From contig JAOXYC010235682.1 of assembly GCA_028565715.1 (NCBI GenBank), positions 1 through 10,509 of the forward strand: a DNA stretch of 10,509 nucleotides. Reading direction: 5' to 3'. The notes under the pieces were generated by a model. The model saw nothing but the letters and a program-made list of their open reading frames with translations. It made no database searches and was not told the origin of the DNA. Below are positions 7,905 through 10,509 of this stretch, piece by piece. A program made the translations under genes and the position numbers. How positions within the stretch are numbered: the stretch's first letter is position 1; every line of letters begins with the position of its first letter. The stretch comes from Phoronis pallida. Its lineage: Eukaryota > Phoronida > Phoronidae.

Positions 7905-9688
7905 CAAAAACGCTTTAAGTAAATTACAAATTCACATGTTCCCTGCTATATAAGTAATATCATGTTTTGATTTAAAAGTTGTAAAGTAAATAATAAAAAT
8001 TATCTGAGTAAAGTCAAGACTTGTTTTATATAACTGTAATTGCTAATAAAGTCATGTTTTGGTAAAAATTTCTTCTAAATGGTTTTCTTGTTTTATCTAA
8101 CATTAGTGAGTCATGTTTTATTTACAATATTTTTTCAAGAAAATTTAAGCATTGCCTACATTCTAAGCCGTCTTATTGTGTCCTCTTGCTCTGGACAGAT
8201 CATGATATCCCTGTCAACGCCCGGAGTTTCAAAACAATGAGTTATGGACAGAGAAAAGTATTCCTACAGATGTTCTTATCAATGATTACAATACAAAGTA
8301 CGTTACTTGATTCTTAATATTTACGGTTGTCACAAAAACGAGCTGAATTATACAGGTCTACAGATCTATCTTCAGAAGACATGTCATTCAGGTGTGCAGG
8401 TATTTGTATTACAAAAAATCGGTCATTGAAAAGCTGAAAGTGATAGACGTGATAGCAACTGAGGTTAATTGCCGGCATCGGAGGTAGTGACTCGCACAAA
8501 ATGAAAGTAAGGGTAATGTTTTCTCTTCAGTTTTATTACTCCAAATGTACTCAATATAAAGGTTCCATTCTTTTTAAAGTCCGTAAATGGGTCTCAGATG
8601 TATCTATTTCATGAAAAATGGAACAGAAAATTTTCCTTTCCTTTAATGCAATAGGTAACCTAGTCAAAAACAATTTTTTCGGAGTGGTCAATTTGTTTTA
8701 GCAACTAGGTGGTGAAAATGAAGCTGCTCCACGGAAATCGAATGTTGTATTGGTATGAGAGGTGTTGATGTACCTTGTAAACTACACCATTGCTCCTAAA
8801 ACTTTTGCTTGCATACATAAAATCTATGTTAAACTTTGTCTAATTACAATGGTAAAGAGCTTGGTGGGGCGGGGTACAGATATCGATGGCCGTCATGTCG
8901 CTACAATGTTCACATTTATTTACTCGTTGGAAATTGTTGTACACTATGATGTTAATCATTCCGCTCAAAACTTTTGCTTGCTACAAAATCTTGACTTCCT
9001 GATTCTCTCAAACAGTGCTTGTTAAACCAAATACAAGAGTAACTTAAGTGTTGGTCGGTAAAGGAGATTGTTCACTGTCTATTGTTTTGATGGTCAAAAC
9101 ATTACTTATACATGCATCTCAATATTTGTTCTATTGAAAATAATGTTCCACTTAATGTGGATCTCAAGATTGGTGATTACAATGATGTCCCTTGGACAAT
9201 TGCAGCCCAGTTTGGACTATGTCCCTGTCAAAAACGCCATCAGACGCATTGAACGTTTATGAACGAAAATGATTAAAACTAAATGGAACAACATGTTGAC
9301 TGTTTGAATGAGAAGACTTTGCCGAGTCATACTGATATCTCAATCATATGATATAAATAACTGTCGTGGCAGTAGCGATTTATTAATTATAATCCATTCA
9401 TTCAATAAGTCACTATATAAATACTGATTTTTGAAGACATTCAAAGTATCTACCCCAATAAGGGTCTTGGACTCTTGGTCTCTGACTGCTGTTCCCGTAA
9501 GATGTCGCTCCGGATGGGCAGCTGGAGGCCTTGGTCGCTGTTCCACAGATGAATTGTGTGTCTGTACACTTGACTTTTCGGAGTACCAATTCAAAATTTA
9601 ACCAAAATTCGTGAGTGAAAGTTTTTGTTTTAGAACAATATAGGCCCTACGCAGTCCCTAGATAAACTGTTTGGAGTACAATGAAGTT
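7905..9688. other. Intergenic stretch with weak exon-like islets only
   Basis: This is mostly AT-rich sequence without a supportable gene. It holds a 15-bp direct repeat (8798-8812 and 8967-8981), a GC box GGGGCGGGG at 8866-8874, an acceptor followed by a 39-codon minus-strand frame (8433-8314), a protein-like plus frame at 9091-9252, and a GC-richer islet around 9440-9590. None has enough support to be called a gene, and each is described in the findings or rejections. Confidence 0.4.
8798..8981 (+). repeat. Direct repeat of AAAACTTTTGCTTGC, 169 bp apart
   Basis: An identical 15-mer occurs at 8798-8812 and 8967-8981. Similarity appears to extend outward in broken form: TTGTA(A/C)ACTA upstream and AAAATCT downstream of both copies. 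It may be an old, diverged tandem duplication of about 60 bp. I cannot assign it to a named element. Confidence 0.4.
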
Positions 9689-9694
9689 TTTATT
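9689..9694 (-). terminator. Polyadenylation signal after the membrane-protein exon
   Basis: AATAAA on the minus strand lies about 18 nt after the TAA stop of the exon at 10064-9712. It fits a short 3' UTR and supports the view that the exon is terminal. The hexamer is common in AT-rich DNA, so position is the main argument. Confidence 0.4.
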
Positions 9695-9711
9695 TTCCTC
9701 CTAGAAATAGA

Positions 9712-10064
9712 TTATGAAACCGCATATCTAGGATTTATTGCTCTGAAGCGCGCCCTGTACTTTAAATACGTAACACATCCGACGACAACAACCATCAAAA
9801 GTAAGGCGATGACTATACCAACAATCCCTCCGGTAGAGATACCGCCACTTGTAACCTGTGGTGAAGCTGAACCCTTGTTTACAAGCGGACTTGAACCTGT
9901 GGTCGAAACCGGCCTTGAAAACCTGCCTGTAACCGGCTCTGTAACCTTGCTTGAAACTGGGCCTGAAATCTTGTTTGTAACCAGACCTGTTTTTGTAACG
10001 GGGTCTGAAACTGTGCTTGGAACTGTGCCCGAAACCGAGTCTGAGGTAATGCTTGAAACCGTAC
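9712..10064 (-). CDS. Mucin-like type I membrane protein, C-terminal exon (partial gene)
   Basis: No ATG is needed: the exon opens after a strong acceptor (T/C-rich tract ending CACTTCAG, AG at 10066-10065), completes a split codon with GT (phase 1), and runs 116 residues to TAA at 9714-9712. Exon residues 1-74 form a stalk rich in Ser, Thr, Pro and Val with a four-residue V-[ST]-x-x rhythm, likely O-glycosylated. Residues 79-100 are a clear transmembrane helix (IVGIVIALLLMVVVV core) preceded by Gly/Ser. Basic KYRARFR follows at once and fits a stop-transfer signal with Nout-Cin topology. The tail is about 16 residues, ending RYAVS, with no known signalling motif. Phase-1 boundaries are usual for extracellular domain exons. 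Upstream exons would lie beyond 10509, and the ectodomain and family cannot be identified. Alternative: a downstream donor could replace the tail, but no good GTRAG exists here. Confidence 0.6.
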
Positions 10065-10066
10065 CT
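9851..10066 (-). repeat. 12-bp coding minisatellite (GTT-WCA-NNN-NNN)
   Basis: In plus-strand view, units such as GAAACCGTACCT (10055-10066), GAAACTGTGCTT (10007-10018), GTAACCAGACCT (9977-9988), GTAACCGGCTCT (9929-9940) and GAAACCGGCCTT (9905-9916) follow in one register. There are two 6-bp half units (9989-9994 and 9863-9868). The array totals 216 bp, or 18 unit lengths. It ends at the splice acceptor and runs close to the membrane helix. Since 12 is a multiple of 3, every frame shows a four-residue period, which explains the spurious overlapping frames on both strands here. Confidence 0.75.
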
Positions 10067-10509
10067 GAAGTGAAATAAAGATGAGATGTGAAAATGAATA
10101 ATGCGAAATAGATATATAATAGAGCCTGGATATAATGATTCGATTTCCGGGCTCTTAGTCAACCTGTACCATGATTTGCATTTAAATAAACATATTAAAC
10201 ATCAAAAAAAATAAATAGAGATGGATTATCCCGGAAGTGTTATATTTGATTGAAAAGAATTGTAGAAACATTTGCGCGGTTCTACTACGTCCAACTTAAG
10301 TCCAGGTGTATCATTTTTTAATACTGGAAAGAATACAATATTTAATCACCAATGATGGCATACTGACATTGGGAGTAGTTCCTCATATAAAAATGACTGA
10401 AAATGCTGTTAAGTTCAACATTCTGCAACACAATTCGGTTTTAATCAGTTGTTGGATGAGTTGACACCAAATACGAGAGATATCATTTTGCAGATACGAA
10501 ATAATTCTC
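10065..10509 (-). other. Probable intron upstream of the membrane-protein exon
   Basis: The minus strand upstream of the acceptor at 10065 is AT-rich with dense stops and no convincing exon. No ACTTAC or similar (a minus-strand GTAAGT donor) is seen to the right edge, so the intron probably continues outside the window. A TTCTTTCCAG acceptor-like string near 10325 is followed by no open frame of note. Confidence 0.4.

Noticed and set aside
9550-9610. Plus-strand exon-like segment between TTCCACAG and GTGAGT
   Set aside because: The borders look good and the 61-nt frame is open. The next acceptor joins it to an immediate stop, and the segment opposes two minus-strand signals, so I did not call it.
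9851-10066. CRISPR-like array
   Set aside because: The units are 12 bp, contiguous and diverged with no spacers, so this is a coding minisatellite in a eukaryotic setting.
9671-10078. Plus-strand frame of 135 codons with ETGP/VTGS-like repeats
   Set aside because: It is the antisense reading of the 12-bp minisatellite; any frame across it stays open with a four-residue period. The acceptor, membrane helix and polyA signal all favour the minus strand.
9728-10162. Minus-strand ATG frame of 144 codons with KQGYRAGYRQ-like repeats
   Set aside because: It is an out-of-frame reading of the same minisatellite. It runs through the acceptor and gives an Arg/Tyr/Phe-rich protein with no domain, whereas the neighbouring frame gives a membrane protein.

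Overview
The window looks like animal nuclear DNA, most likely from a marine invertebrate. It is AT-rich, sparse in genes and shows recognisable splice sites, and long non-coding stretches separate the exons. The motif GGCCTA (often as GTAGGCCTA) recurs in the non-coding parts. The main protein is a nucleotidyltransferase-like domain joined to kinesin-light-chain-type TPRs, an architecture I associate with non-vertebrate metazoans such as echinoderms, hemichordates, amphioxus and cnidarians. I cannot name the species from the sequence. Nothing indicates operons, a phage or CRISPR.

Two genes, both on the minus strand, can be supported. The first fills 2337-5989 and perhaps reaches 6301. A coding exon of about 3.2 kb (5542-2337) encodes an N-terminal helical region, a GlnD/DUF294-type nucleotidyltransferase-like domain and about ten TPRs. 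The ATG at 5594 is probably not its start, because a splice acceptor with polypyrimidine tract and branch point lies between it and the conserved-looking protein. A first coding exon with a good start context and an upstream in-frame stop lies at 5989, and its candidate donors match the acceptor phase.

The second gene is represented only by its last exon, 10064-9712. This exon has no ATG and is missed by simple ORF calling. It encodes a Ser/Thr/Pro/Val-rich stalk built on a 12-bp minisatellite, one transmembrane helix, a basic stop-transfer segment and a short tail. It is the C-terminal end of a mucin-like type I membrane protein. Its earlier exons lie beyond the right edge.

The rest is intergenic or intronic. 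It holds a cluster of inverted 8-bp repeats at the left edge (1-66), a tRNA T-arm-like remnant near 2180, a degenerate TCGATTCGATT repeat at 7843-7904, possible 5' leader and CRE-like sequence near 6200, and a few weak exon-like islets between 8300 and 9600. Nothing in the sequence links the two genes functionally.
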